Assembly: GCA_013400975.1 (NCBI GenBank)
Contig: WBMZ01012189.1
Location: 1-64,000 of the forward strand
Source of the DNA: Atrichornis clamosus
Lineage: Eukaryota; Chordata; Aves; Passeriformes; Menuridae
Direction: 5' to 3'
Length of the DNA stretch: 64,000 nucleotides
Made by a program: the position numbers and the translations under genes. Position 1 is the first letter of the stretch. Every line of letters starts with the position of its first letter. Under the pieces are notes generated by a model that worked only from the letters and a program-made list of their open reading frames with translations, was not told the origin of the DNA and ran no database searches. Shown piece after piece: positions 1 through 12,534 of this stretch.

Positions 1-299
1 TGCTGGACTTTGCTTGGTTTCTACCGTCATTGCAAATTCTGAAGTTCTCTCTCCTCCTAAACATGGCCGTTTATGGTTTGTGACTCCGTTTTGCACCTTC
101 CTCCTCACCATCTGCTGAGGGAGCCTGTTTGGGCAGCTGGGTTTGCAGCAAGAGATGTGCACTGAGGAGCATGGACAGAACGGTAGGATATTTTCAATTA
201 GTTGCAAGTAGATTGGTTCAATAATCTTTGAAATTATCCAGTTCCACTAGCAAAAACTATGTGCTTTAATGGGTTAAGAATTTTGGGTTGGTATTGACT
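1..299. other. Unique non-coding sequence, window start
   Basis: I see no gene, repeat family or RNA gene here. The segment is mixed-composition sequence leading into a short tandem ladder. A phrase near 290 resembles a CR1 tail in a few bases, but too few to call. Confidence 0.5.
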
Positions 300-360
300 G
301 TTATAAATGCTCTCTGTATTGCTTGTTATAAATACTCTCTGTTTTTATCGTTATAAATAC
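300..360. repeat. 25-bp tandem ladder (2.4 copies)
   Basis: Units starting at 300, 325 and 350 each open with GTTATAAAT. The first two continue with a shared CTCTCTGT core and the third is cut after 11 bases. The spacing is exactly 25 bp both times. The first two units differ at a handful of positions in their second half. This is a small minisatellite directly before the larger duplication that begins at 388; no function is evident. Confidence 0.75.
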
Positions 361-387
361 CAGACTTCCATTAATAAGATAGATTAA

Positions 388-1151
388 AGCAAAGGAATAA
401 ATTCATTAGAATTGTTTGCTTGCAACCTGACGACATGATCTTATCTTTTGACTGCTGCATTTTGCTTGCATGGTGCATTCCTGTCACAGGCCAAGCTACA
501 AACACGATAGAAACAGGGACCACGTGTGCAAAGCACAACTGTGGATGTGCAACAGGTCTTTCCTCCTCTAAATGGACAGAAACTCAGAGGAAGATGGTTC
601 AGAAAGAGGCTATGGACATTTTGACTGGAAAGCAGGGAAAGAACAGCTTAGGACCAGGTTTCCTTCAGCATGAGGAAGACAGACACAGTGGTTTGTTTCC
701 AGTGAAGTCTTACACTGTCATCCAATGCTGGAAACAAAGGTAGAGAAGCTGAGAAAAAAGCCTCAATANAGCAAAGGAATAAATTCATTAGAATTGTTTG
801 CTTGCAACCTGACGACATGATCTTATCTTTTGACTGCTGCATTTTGCTTGCATGGTGCATTCCTGTCACAGGCCAAGCTACAAACACGATAGAAACAGGG
901 ACCACGTGTGCAAAGCACAACTATGGATGTGCAACAGGTCTTTCCTCCTCTAAATGGACAGAAACTCAGAGGAAGATGGTTCAGAAAGAGGCTATGGACA
1001 TTTTGACTGGAAAGCAGGGAAAGAACAGCTTAGGACCAGGTTTCCTTCAGCATGAGGAAGACAGACACAGTGGTTTGTTTCCAGTGAAGTCTTACACTGT
1101 CATCCAATGCTGGAAACAAAGGTAGAGAAGCTGAGAAAAAAGCCTCAATAA
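388..1151. repeat. 382-bp direct duplication split by one N
   Basis: Bases 388-768 recur as 770-1150 with an offset of 382. I found one difference, G at 541 versus A at 923. The only ambiguous base in this part of the window, the N at 769, sits exactly between the copies: the left copy stops at the base before it and the right copy starts at the base after it. That geometry is what two overlapping contig ends give when they are abutted instead of merged, with the single mismatch as an allelic difference. A true recent tandem duplication is the alternative but would not need an N at its junction. Each copy holds the same 102-codon frame from ATG (435-743 and 817-1125), so any count of that frame here is probably doubled by the artefact. 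Confidence 0.95.
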
Positions 1152-2349
1152 GTTTAATGCTGATGAGTGAACTTCAGTGGCAAATACAAAATCTTCCTAA
1201 ACTGATTATTAAATCTCAAACCCATAGAATTTTGGGAAGGAATGCCAGGAAAAGGATTTCATTCCTTGTATGCATCAATGGATGCTGGAATGCATAGTGC
1301 ACCCTTTGAATTTCCAGGGTTTGGAGAGAACAACATGGAATACAAGGAAACACTTCCCAGGCATGGCCTAGGTACATCTGTTTAAACAAAGGCACACTGG
1401 AGAGGATTCTTTCAAAGTTTGACTCCTTCCCATCCTATAAGCAAACCTCTTCCCAGGATTTATAGTTCAAGAACATGAACAATATATGTGCTGGGGAGGC
1501 TGCTTAAGCAGTGAGGGCTGTACCAGGATGGCCAGAATTGTGGAAGAACCATCACCAAACAGATTGAGGCACATGGACAAATCCCATCTTTCCAGGGGTC
1601 TAATGTGCTCTTCCCACAGTGCTTTCTCTGGGTTAAGACTGTCAGCTTTCTGCTTTATTTCATATCAGAAAGAGAAATTGAGATTTTTCTCTCCTTCTGC
1701 CCACCCCATCTACACAGATGTGAAGAGAGGCCATCTCTCAATTTGTGCAGGTGTTAAACCTGAGAAAGACAGTCTGTAAGATCAACAGAAGGTTTAAACA
1801 CAAGTAAACCAGGATCAATAACTACAAACAACAAGAAAGCCAAACTAATGTCATAGATACACTTTAAACCCTCTTTTAAAACAAAGATTCAGACTATATT
1901 ATCCCTTTTTCCATCAGGCTTTGCTCATAATGACAGTGTATTTTGTCATAAAATGTTTCAGTCAAAAACATTTTCATAAAACAGTCCAGTGTTTTTCAGC
2001 TGAAAATGGGAATTCTGAGCCACCTCACTGTAAAACGTGTTTCTATGGAATTACTACAGTGCAACAGGCCATAGGTTCCTGACTGATAATCATGGGGATT
2101 TCTCTGTCCTTCAAAATCACTCCTGCACCCTGCACATTTCTGCTCTCTGGAGAGGATGTAGCAGAACTCATTTGTGTCTTTCATGCTAACATGGCTAGAG
2201 CTTTATATTCCTGACCATTTGCTATGAACATTTTTGCTTGGATAACAGAAAGAAACACCATATTGGGTTCTGATGCTTAGATTTATTTGTTTGTTCTCCT
2301 TACCTTGGGGCAGTAAAGCTGAGAACAGCCAAGAGAGAACAGGAAAGTG
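1152..2349. other. Unique non-coding sequence
   Basis: This stretch is moderately AT-rich. The longest open frame is about 97 codons (1486-1779, plus) with no recognisable domain and no start context that would single it out. No repeat family is recognised until the CR1 tail at 2350. Confidence 0.5.
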
Positions 2350-2400
2350 GGAGTTGGACTAGATAATCTTCAGAGGTCCCTTTCAACCCAAACTGTTCTG
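2350..2400 (+). mobile_element. CR1 LINE 3' tail fragment
   Basis: The stretch reads as the conserved CR1 3' untranslated end: a GTTGGACTAGATAATCTT-type phrase followed by AGGTCCCTTTCAACCCAAAC and a TTCTG ending. CR1 is the main non-LTR retrotransposon of birds, and most copies are heavily 5' truncated; only about 50 bp are recognisable here. No coding part is present. The match is by recall of the family consensus, without alignment. Confidence 0.8.
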
Positions 2401-5400
2401 AGACTCCTCACTGGGAGGCACCACATCACCCACTTGATGTCTGGACAACTCCTCCAGAGAGGTTTGCTGCCCTTTTACTTCTCACTTTCCATTTCAGATG
2501 AGCTTTTTAAGTTGAAAAATCTTGCCTAACAAGTCTTCTAATTTTTTATTTAGGATGGCAAATGGAAGCATCTGGGAAATTTTTTACTTGAACCAGCTTT
2601 CTGAAATATTAAATGACATTGCCCCTCAAGATTTCTTTTAATTGCTTATGTATTTTATACTATGGGCCGAAAAATACATATAAAATTCACTATTATTCTA
2701 GCCAAGCATTAATCCTTGGCAGATTGCACTGTACTGTAAATGACCTCGACTGCACAGCACAGCTACTGGAAATAGCAAAAAGGTAATTAAAGGACATATT
2801 AGCTTCCAGAATGTGAGAAAACAAAAGAGAACGCAACACACCCAATGTCTGTCTACATCTATACTTCAACTGGTAAGTAATGAAATAAAACCAGAACTCA
2901 GCTTTAGAGCAAAACAATTAGTGCTGAGGACCCAATGTCCACTTATACATTTTGAAACTTTTAATTTGGACATGTTGAGGTCTGGTCCTGAGGGCTGCAC
3001 CCTCAGCAACTGGTTGAAGTGCATTAGACTTGTTGTCTAATGTCAAACAAAAAAGTATCATCAAAAAGTAATCTAGGTCAAGCACTCTAAGACTGCTTCA
3101 CGTTATGAACCAAAACCCAGTAGAGTAAGGACAGCTGGGAAATTCAAAGCATACTCCTGGTCAAAAATCAGTACAAGAATAATACTCAAAGGCAGTAAAA
3201 AAACCCTCAAAACAGATTTTTAATCGTTGCATCAAGACATTCCAAAAGAAAATGTGGAAGTACAAAACAGAAGCTCTATGTATAGCTTAGCACAAAAGAA
3301 AATTGTCTTTTTTATCAAAGGAATTGATTGACAGAGGTTGAAAAGATTAGTGCTACAACAATCCTGCCATTTACTTTTCAAAAGCTCAATGTGGAATCAT
3401 TAAATATGAAGTTTCTTCTTTCAAGCAACAAATTTACACAGCTGGACAGCTAAAGCAAAATGCTGCTAGATGTAATGCAGGAACACTCAGAAGGAGATGG
3501 AAAGATAAATAGTTTTCCTGCCTTATGCAAACATCTGAGATGTTACAGTAAAGCCAGGCTGATACTTTCAAAAGCTGTTAAGCCTATGGCCACTTACAGT
3601 CTCAAAACTGAGATAATTTTGTTTAAAGTCCTCAGGAAAGTGAGGTTTAAGGACTTAAATTTGTGTTTAGACTAGGAAGAATTGTACTGGCATATTCAAC
3701 ACTCAGTGAACATTAGCCCCTAGCCTACTGTAAGTTTTGTGGGGTAAGGGAATGCAGCACGATACCTTCCCTTGTTTTGATCTAAAATTCTGCCTTACAA
3801 GAATGAAGGGCTGCAGTTATGCCAAACTTTGCTTGTTTGTTTGAAATGAATCAACACCTTCTGGTCGAAAGAGAAAATTCCTTTTCAGCTCCAGAGTTCA
3901 CGATGCGACAGTGAAAAGAAAATTTTCCAAAGCAGAGTCTAATACAAACACAGCAGTCTGTTCCTTGGTGTTTGCTAATGGATAATACCTGCTGCTGCTG
4001 CCAGACATTACACAAGCATGTGAAAAGACTTATTTAGAAATCAGAAGGCAGAAATGTATCATCCTGGACACCAGCATGTTAGCTAATTTAAATATAAACA
4101 TTAGTACAGAGACAGGTTTCTAACAGCTTCCCCCAAGAACTGGAGTTATTTAGGAACCTGTTTGAAGTACAATGCCCTCAAATCACACTCAGCACTAGAC
4201 AGCCAACTAAGCCAGTGCCTAGAATACAGAAGTCAATTCGGAGCGTCTTCAAAACTTCCAGCAAATCTGATCCAGCTTTTTTGGCACCCTTAGCCCACCA
4301 CTGTACCCACACACTTGGATTATCCATTACTTCCAGCCACAGCTCTAAAGATAAGGTTCAATCACCACATCACCCATTTTACCACTAAGCACTGCTCTAT
4401 TTAGAAATAGTTCTGGAAGATAATCTGTATAATGTGGATTCAGACCTTTGTATCAGAGAAAAGAGTCAAGGAGCAGAGCAGCATATCTTAGATTTCTACT
4501 GAACATTTAAACATTAAACAGAAAAATCTTTTTATCATGTTTTAGCTATGTAACCTTTCCTTTGGTGCCTTTTCAAAAAACTCAGGCACCAGGACAGCTA
4601 TCTCAATACTGTCCAAGCATATGTCTGTTCTTTAAAAGCACAAGAACACAAGCATTGTGTTCTTTAACAGAACAAAAGCCTTACAAACTACGTTTTCCTC
4701 TTTTATTCTATTTTCTTTTGTAAGATATTTCAAAAGTGTTTTTACTCTCTATCCCCTCAAAAGCATCAATGCTTCATCTACAACATAAACTGACTTTATA
4801 TTACAATATCTTGGATCTCCTGTTTATGTGCACTGGCCATTGAATGAGTCCACAAGATGCAAACTGTAGCACATGTTATATTTTGTATATTACACAGTCT
4901 AGAAAAAGAGAACTGAACACACAAGTTAAAGTTCAGGTAAGCAGACTTTTGAAAACTCAGAAGAGTTACCCATCTGAGGTGAAGAACTGGTAGCTTTTGA
5001 GAGCTATGGAATTCAGAAGATATTTGCTGTGGTTAATTACCAAAGCAATTGCTTTATTTGCCCAGATTGGTCTACAAAATACAAAATAAATTCCCACGAG
5101 GCTGCATAAATTGCTATACTTCCAAGCAGTTCTCCTTTCATTACCAGCTCTCTAGAGAGAGATTATTCCTCTTAGGAACGAAAGTAAGCTCAGATCATGC
5201 ATGCCCATGTTTCAATAACTTGCAAAGAAAGTAGATGCAAAACTCAAAACAGATTTACACACACGACATTCTCTGATCAGTGCCATACTAGAGCACTGAT
5301 TTGATGATAAATTACTTGTGTCCAAACTTTGACACGGTGATATAAAATGGCCCAAGGTCCCTCTGGCTTGGCACCACGAAGATCCATCAGCAGCTTTAAA

Positions 5401-5590
5401 AGATTCAGGAAATACTGAAGAACAAGGAAAGTTTTCACAAGGTTCCTTCCTCAACATACACTCCCCGCCCCCTAAAATAGAGAGGATTGGAAAAGTATCT
5501 TTGGATATGATAACCTTTCTTGACTATTATGCTTTAATGTATGAATTGAAAACTAAAGATACCTACTGGATATCTTGATGGAATAAAAAC
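2401..5590. other. Unique non-coding sequence
   Basis: About 3.2 kb of AT-rich sequence. Open frames are all 81 codons or shorter and unrecognised. A segment at 2815-2877 has a good donor-like GTAAGT after it but a poor upstream pyrimidine tract, so it is not called as an exon. Another short segment at 4897-4935 is bounded by ACAG and GTAAGC, but at 39 bases it is easily chance. Confidence 0.5.
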
Positions 5591-5633
5591 AGACCAGGTT
5601 ACTCAGGGCTCCATCCAACCTGGCCTTGAAGTC
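5591..5633 (-). mobile_element. CR1 LINE fragment, minus strand
   Basis: The plus strand carries the reverse complement of the CR1 3' region: AGACCAGGTTACTCAGGGCT followed by CCATCCAACCTGGCCTTGAA. In the family this lies just upstream of the terminal tail. Only some 43 bp are recognisable and neither flank continues the match clearly, so it is an eroded scrap with no coding capacity. Confidence 0.75.
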
Positions 5634-5643
5634 CTTTGCCTAT

Positions 5644-5659
5644 ATTTGCATATTTGCAT
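5644..5659. promoter_or_regulatory. Two abutting POU octamer motifs
   Basis: ATTTGCAT occurs twice head to tail without spacing (5644-5651 and 5652-5659), followed by ATATGC. ATTTGCAT is the reverse complement of the ATGCAAAT octamer bound by POU/Oct factors. Whether it is used is unknown: in AT-rich DNA such motifs arise by chance, and the doubling may be simple 8-bp slippage. Confidence 0.2.
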
Positions 5660-8600
5660 ATGCCTACATAGGCAAGGGAATAACCAAACAGACAGCAAAA
5701 AATTAAGGTTAAATAATCAGTCATGTGAGCAATAAACAGGGAAGTACTGTAGTACCAGAACAGGTGGACAGAGAAATTAAGTGCAGCTTATTCTGTGTAA
5801 TAGAATATATAGTGCATTATCTTTCCTAGGTTCCATTTTAAAGAATGCTTATTAATAATGCATCACTTAATTTTACAATGCCTTTTAGTAAGAAAAGAAA
5901 GGTTAGTGATTACAGATTTAGTGCTCCTAGAATGTGCGTATAAAGGAAATGCTGAAATACCACATACAGCAAAATGCTGCAGCTATTAATATAATCTCTG
6001 AAGGGTTACAGATTCTGTCTTTTAAGCAAAAATATCAGTGGCATTTGGAACTGTTTGTTAAAAACTGCAGACTGACAGAATGGGGACATAAAAACATACG
6101 GCAAAAGAGAATAGATGCAGCAATGTTATACACATCAACTTGCCATGCTGATTTTTGAAACACATTCCTTGATGGACATACTTTTCTCCATTTTCACAAA
6201 TTACTTTTCTGTGAAGTGCTTGCTGTGATACAAAGAACGATAATTGGACTTATTTTTAGCATAAAAAATAAACACTTTAATGTCTCCTCATAGCTTGACT
6301 GTCTTTTGTAAACTGTAGAGTGATCTATCTGCCAGTTGTCAAAAGTACTTTAAAGTCTTGAAAAGTTAAAGATATTTAAAGTCATTAATCTAAGGTAGGT
6401 TAAGAAAGTTTTACATTCCCAAACTGCATCCAGTATGCAACAAACTGAGAGCATCCTACTAGTGATCCAGTGGAGGACAGATGGTCAAATAAATAATAGT
6501 CTGTTATTGCACAACGAAATGGCTCAATACCTGCTCTTTACTAAGGTTACCACTGATCACCTGGCTTAGATAGATACTGAAATATGCAGTGTATGATGTC
6601 ACAGAGATGGATTGTATTATCATATTCCCCTTTTTCCCTAAAACCAAAAGCAGCTCGTGGAGGTGTGGGGATGGTGTAACCCATGAATTAGACCATCTCA
6701 AGGTAAGAGCATTCACAAAGCAGCAGAAATGGACAAGTTACATTTCTTATAAACCCAAGTTTTTGAGGTTTCCTCTCAGCTTGCTCACCTCTGCTGAAAG
6801 TAAGTTGAAGCTTCCACTCAAAAACAAGCATCAGCATGTTCCAATTTCTATTTAACCATTAGGAAGAACAACTTGTGAAATTTTAAGTCTTAAAGAAAGA
6901 ACTGAACTAAGGGCCTGTCTTCTTATTGTCACCAAACCTCAATCAAATGTAGATTTTAATGTAAACCTGCAGCTTAAGGCTACTTTTTTTTTTTCTCCTG
7001 ATGATTTTCTTTTTGATTACAGTGGATAGTCACATATTGCACTGGCATTGGCACTACAACAGACAGTGTCTCCAATCATTTAGGAAAGGTTTAAGATACA
7101 TTTTACATTCACTGTTAGTATTTTTTTTTTTTTGAGTGTTTACTTTTTGCCTCTAAGAGGCAAATTTTTCAAAGAGGCAATATTTCAAAGCTAAGCTCAG
7201 AAAACCCCTTACCACCGGAGTCTTTGAGAGTTGTCAGAGAAGTTGAAAGAATGAGAATTTAAGACAAAGAGAATGCAGCTAAGTGCTCTAACACCATCTC
7301 GCTCAAACACAAGCAAATGCTGAGACCAAGGCAAAAATTCCACTTGCAATTGTTCTAAAGCCCTAAGGACGGAGGGATTTACAACAAAATGGTACAGAAC
7401 TACTTAAAACAAATTTTTAAAAATCTTGATTAACAAATTGAAGACACGAGCACAGACTCCAAGCCATAAGGCCAGTTAAAAGATTCACAGAATTATCACT
7501 ATGCTTGCCTTTGGAGACATCCATTACTGTTTCAAGAAATCCTTGTTGATAATGAGAAAATAAGAACAGCTCCAGCTGTCAGGTACCCTCTTTAATAGAG
7601 ATCCTAGATTAAGGGGAAACTGGAATACAACAGAAATATCTATCAAACAGCAACTGATACCACCTAGGCTCATCTCACTCCATTTTTTTGTCTGCTGCAG
7701 ATTCTTCACAGCAAATGCATCTTGATCCCTGCTATTCTGTGAGTTATACAAACTAAAATCTCCCAGATTAATTGGCTTAATTTACTTGTTTACTGCAATC
7801 TTCATCCCTAAAATGGGGTATCTGGATGAAGTGTAATGGGCTGTGATATGTAAAAAGTCACACTGGATAAACCTAATGGTTCTTTCTGCTTCTGAACAAG
7901 AAAAAGAGAAATAGTCTAATCAGCACTGTTTACAGGGCTGATACAACAATAGCTTGACAATACAAACATATTTCAAACCGCTAGCAAAGTGTATACTTGT
8001 CTAAATACAGGTATTAAAGGTAAGACATAAGCTAAGAATAAAGAATACTGCAAGTTTAGAAGTACAAATGAATACTGTAGTCTTTCAAACAGATAGAACA
8101 GACACCAGCAGAATTGTCATCATCTGAATGCAAGAAAATGTGTGTAGCTCATTAACCAGTCTTTTCTTTCCCCTTTCTCACAGTCTCACCAGCACTTACA
8201 TAAAACCTCTGTTTGGCACCATTTTTTTTACTTTAGCAATCTCGTCAACTTTCTTCCTGATTTCCCTTGAATAGTCCTTAGCAGCCACTGGGGTATATAT
8301 CTAACAGATTGTCATTTTTTTCCTTCTGTCCTCACATCACTCCACCTGGAGAATGTCTCTCAGGCACAAAATTTGTTCCCGCACTTCCATAAAAGTGAGA
8401 TAGACATGGTAAGATTCTGCAATGATGTAAATAAGGTGTTCAGCCAATGCCTCGATTATTTATTCAAAACAACAGCAATACTTATTTTATCCCAGCAGAC
8501 TTTATATACCTATTCTATGAAAATACATATTCTTGAAACATATGATTTAATTTTCTTATCTTCAATTATCATGTCTGAAACAAGGATGTAGTTATGAAAA

Positions 8601-11600
8601 GTTAGCACTTGGATTTACAATAAAACAAGAAAAAATTATTAAATGAAGAAAAAGTACCTTAATTAAGTGCTACTTTTTTGAAGTAGCAGACAATACAAAT
8701 GTTTTTCTGGAATTTCTGTGAGACTGTTTAAAAATTCATCAAAGCACTTCCACATAAAGTTGGGCTTTGAAACATATAATCAAACTGGCTGTTGTTATAG
8801 ATCTCCCTGCCCATTTTGAGCCTGATTGCCAGAGGAACCACAGAAAACATGACCACCCTCCATGCCAGCCTCCCTCCTCCAGCCCCTACATTTCCAAAAC
8901 GGTTGACCAGTTTCCTTCAAAGACAGAAAAGTGTTGAAAAGGCTCAAAAATAACAGTATTTCCTCAAGTTTGAAAAACTGTTTTCTAGGTACAGAACAGA
9001 GGTAAAAGAGTGGCTCTTTGGAAAGAAAGCTGAGCTTTCTATACTCTGTTTAATCAGTAGCTAGTGAGACAAAATCATCTTCCACAGAGCACGTGCCGTG
9101 TGTGTGGGTTTCTCAGAAGTATTAGGGGTACCCTGTGCTTTGGTTTAGAAAAACATTCTTAGATCAGCACCACTTAGCTCAATGGCTCAGGCAAAATCTT
9201 GTCCACTTTTAACAGGAGAGATCACTTTCATCAACAAAAAAGGCCAGGCCAAAACATCTTAGAGCTTCAGCAGCTGTTGATAAACCCGGTGTGGAGTCGG
9301 GGTCTGAAGTTTATACAAGCCCCGATTAATGCTGTAGACTGAATTACACCCTGAGATGCAAGTGCCTTCTAGCTCTAGTTGTCTGTACCTGCAGTTTGCA
9401 CAGTGATTCTGTCTTTCCCTCTGCTACCTTCATATTTGTTTTGTTAGCTATTTAACTGAAACCTTAAACATGAACAGAAAAGAGCAACCCACTTTATGCA
9501 TGGCAAAAATAGCCCTTCATGAAAAAAGTACTGAAAAATAAATAAATTCCAAAGGGCAAAGTACCCAGTTCTTTTTCCACAAATCAATACAGTGAAAAAC
9601 TCTCCACATTGTAGATGAACTCTTGCAAACCATGGAGTTCAGTGGTCACACATCAGATTTTCTGTCCATGAATATACTGAAGCACACACACTTGAAATCA
9701 AGTGCAGATGCATTGGATGTTTGATAAACAAGTTTCTTTAGCAGGACAGGAGGAAGGGTATATTTTAAATTGTAACTGACAGTTGCTTTACTTTGGAGGG
9801 GTTCTCAAAATTTGGACATCTTCTATCTAATTTTACTGAGAAGAAAGGCTATTAAATAATCTTTCAAAACCCTTTCTTTATTACATTTTTCCATGAATCT
9901 GCTGAAAACTCAAAAACAGGAATAACCTGTGGCTCAAACTGAGAACCACAACAGAGAAGACTCTTCACTGTAATGGAGTGGAAGAACTGAAGATACTCTT
10001 ACATTGTCCAACATCTAGCACAGCTGTAATGCTCAATAGCCTGATGCAATTAATCACCTCCACATTTCCAGAATTAAACCCTTGACTGTATTCAGAGGTG
10101 TTTGAGTTTCACCTTCAACATTCACTACTCACTTTAAAAACAATTATTTAAGCTGCAAAAACTTAAAAATTAGCTTTTGGTAGAAAATTGCCTAAGTTGG
10201 ATTTCTATATAATTCGTGTTCCACTGAAGTTGGATTCTCACCAAAGCTACTTAAAACTAATCACAAGATGATGGTTTGCATTGGAATTGGCAGCTGGTGG
10301 TACACAGGCCGAGCAATGAAGATGAAAGGCAAATGAAAGAGAGGTAAAAGGAAGAACTCCTTTGGCTCTGAATTTCTTCCTTGAATTCCATGCTTTAAGG
10401 GACCAAATCTTACGGGGGAAAAAAATCCCAAAAAAGCAAACAAACAGCAACCAAACTCAAAACCCCCCAAGCAACCACCTACAAGTTCATAAAATCTGTC
10501 TACCTTTAGCAATTTCTAATTCAATTTTCTACACAGCTGTGCCCATTGACATCCAGTAGACCACACAGCCTGGGACTCGTGGCCAGGGTGACAGTACTAC
10601 ATGACAAAGCTTTTTTAACCAGCCAGAGATTTCCACAGTTCAGGAGCAAGGCACAATCAGTTCAGAAAAGTTTCTGCAGACATAGCACTACTGACAAGAA
10701 CATGGGAAAATTTTTTCACCCTCAGGAACTTGCCTGTGACTGGCAGCTGACGAAAGACTTTGTGAGAATTACTGAAGCAACATGTACTCCATGTGGCAAT
10801 CTGTCCCTTCGTGTTGTACTGAAATAAAACAAGCACTCAGTACATTTTCACAGAGCTTATTATATTTTATCTTTTTTTTTTTTCTTCTTTTAAGCTTAGA
10901 TTCTTTAGTAACAGGCTTATGCAACTTCTCTGACAACAATCTTTGTTAAGTTTAAGAGTAATACACTTCCATGTCCAAGGTCTGGAAGTGACAGTAAAAT
11001 GATGCACTACTTTTTGTCACCTCCTCCTGAGAAGAACAGGCTTTGGCTTGGCAGAACAGGCGCTGCAAACCGGGATTGCTGAGGAAAAAAATGAGAACAT
11101 TTGTTCCACAAACAAAGGGAAAAGAGAGCCCTGCAAGTCCCCTGCTCTGCTGAGCTGTTCTCTGGGTACAACACAGAAAAGAGCAACAGGACTTTTCGAC
11201 AGCGTTTCGAATTAATAGTTCTCATTTTAAACAATGTCATCCATTTCAGTCACTTAGTCATGTACAGCTTCCACAGCCCGCCTCAGGGTACCTCCAGTTC
11301 TGAAGACCCCACTCAGGCAAAACAGGATTCTGTTTCAATAAGGACTTTATCATTCACCCTGAAGCACTGGGTCCCATGGCTGCAGCCCCTGTATATGGTT
11401 ATTCCATGAAAAATACATTCTGCTCTACTAGACTGTCTTACTGCCCACTACGAGTAAAGCTGCAGGTCTGGACCATTTGTATTTTGCCTTGCCCTACTTC
11501 AAAAGATTTCCATCAGAACTTGAATATTGCCTTCTGATATGAACATGGAAAAATGCCTAAAGCTATCTGAATTAAATTTGGCACAAAACAGTGCTCTGAA

Positions 11601-12484
11601 AGTATTATTTAACTACTTTTAGCCTACAGCAAGGGTTTTACAGCCAAGCTATAAACTCCCTAATAATAAGATGCCTAATAAAAGTGCTGACAGACCATTC
11701 ACAGCTTCAGCAGTGCTCATTAAAATGCACTAGAAGAGAATATTCTTGGGATGACGGATTTTCTGTACCCAGGAACACCCAATACCTTGACAAACATGCG
11801 CATTTCTCAGCATGTGCACCACATATCCACTCCCTCTCTCTGGACAGCGTGTAATTACATTACTTTCTGAAAAATAATGACTCTGGCACTGAATATTAAT
11901 GACCTGTTTAACAACTAACATAAAATCATATCCTACCTCTCTGGAAGTACATGCAACTTTAACCAATATTTCCATTAAAATTAACTTCAAAGGAATAATT
12001 TTACTGAAGGATTTCATAATGGATTGCTTTGCCTCGGGGCTTTATTTTTTCTGGGTGTCCTAACTCCTCCCTTTTTTTCAAAAATCTGTTTAATTTTGAA
12101 AATAGATTAATGTGTTACAGGATTTCCCTTTAATCATAAAAGCTGAAACTTCAGGAAAGGACATAAATATTGTTTTCTTGTCTAAAAGTCACATGTTCAA
12201 GCATTTAGGATACACAAAAGTACTTTGGTACATGCTCCAAGGCAGCCAGAATTGGATTAGTGGTCTGCAAACACAAAGGCTGGGAGGATTTTAGTTCCTA
12301 TGGAGGTGATTCCCAAAAAGCAGCAAACAGAAACCTCATAGACGTTTACGAGATTTTTGAAATTCTTATGAAATTATAAATTCACAGCATAATTTATGCT
12401 TGTTCTTGATACTGCCTCCTTCTCAGGGCAGGGCTAACTTCAAGGATAAGTCAGTTTGCTTATGGCCTTGTCTCACTAAATTTT
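5660..12484. other. Unique non-coding sequence, 6.8 kb
   Basis: No gene or repeat family is recognised. Open frames reach at most 102 codons (11101-11409, plus) without a recognisable domain. Local structures include a T13 run at 7121-7133, a 9-bp-arm inverted repeat at 7146-7164, an 8-bp-arm hairpin at 8668-8688 and an A/C-rich tract around 10418-10480. A segment at 7023-7088 follows a long pyrimidine tract ending in ACAG, but its donor side (GTTTAAG) is weak. Confidence 0.5.
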
Positions 12485-12534
12485 GGGTTGGACTGGAAGT
12501 CCCTTCCAACCCCAACCATTCTGTGATTCTGTGA
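12485..12534 (+). mobile_element. CR1 LINE 3' tail with terminal octamer repeat
   Basis: The stretch shows GGGTTGGACTGGAAGTCCCT, a CCTTCCAACCCCAACC-type phrase, then ATTCTGTG repeated as the end of the element. The short terminal ATTCTGTG-like repeats are a hallmark of avian CR1. This copy is reduced to about 50 bp, so it was truncated very early in reverse transcription or has eroded. It has no coding content. Confidence 0.85.

Noticed and set aside
282..296. TTTTGGGTTGG phrase like a CR1 tail
   Set aside because: About 11 bases of similarity only, with no support on either side.
7023..7088. 66-bp open segment after a long pyrimidine tract ending ACAG
   Set aside because: The donor side (AAG/GTTTAAG) is weak and the encoded peptide is unremarkable.
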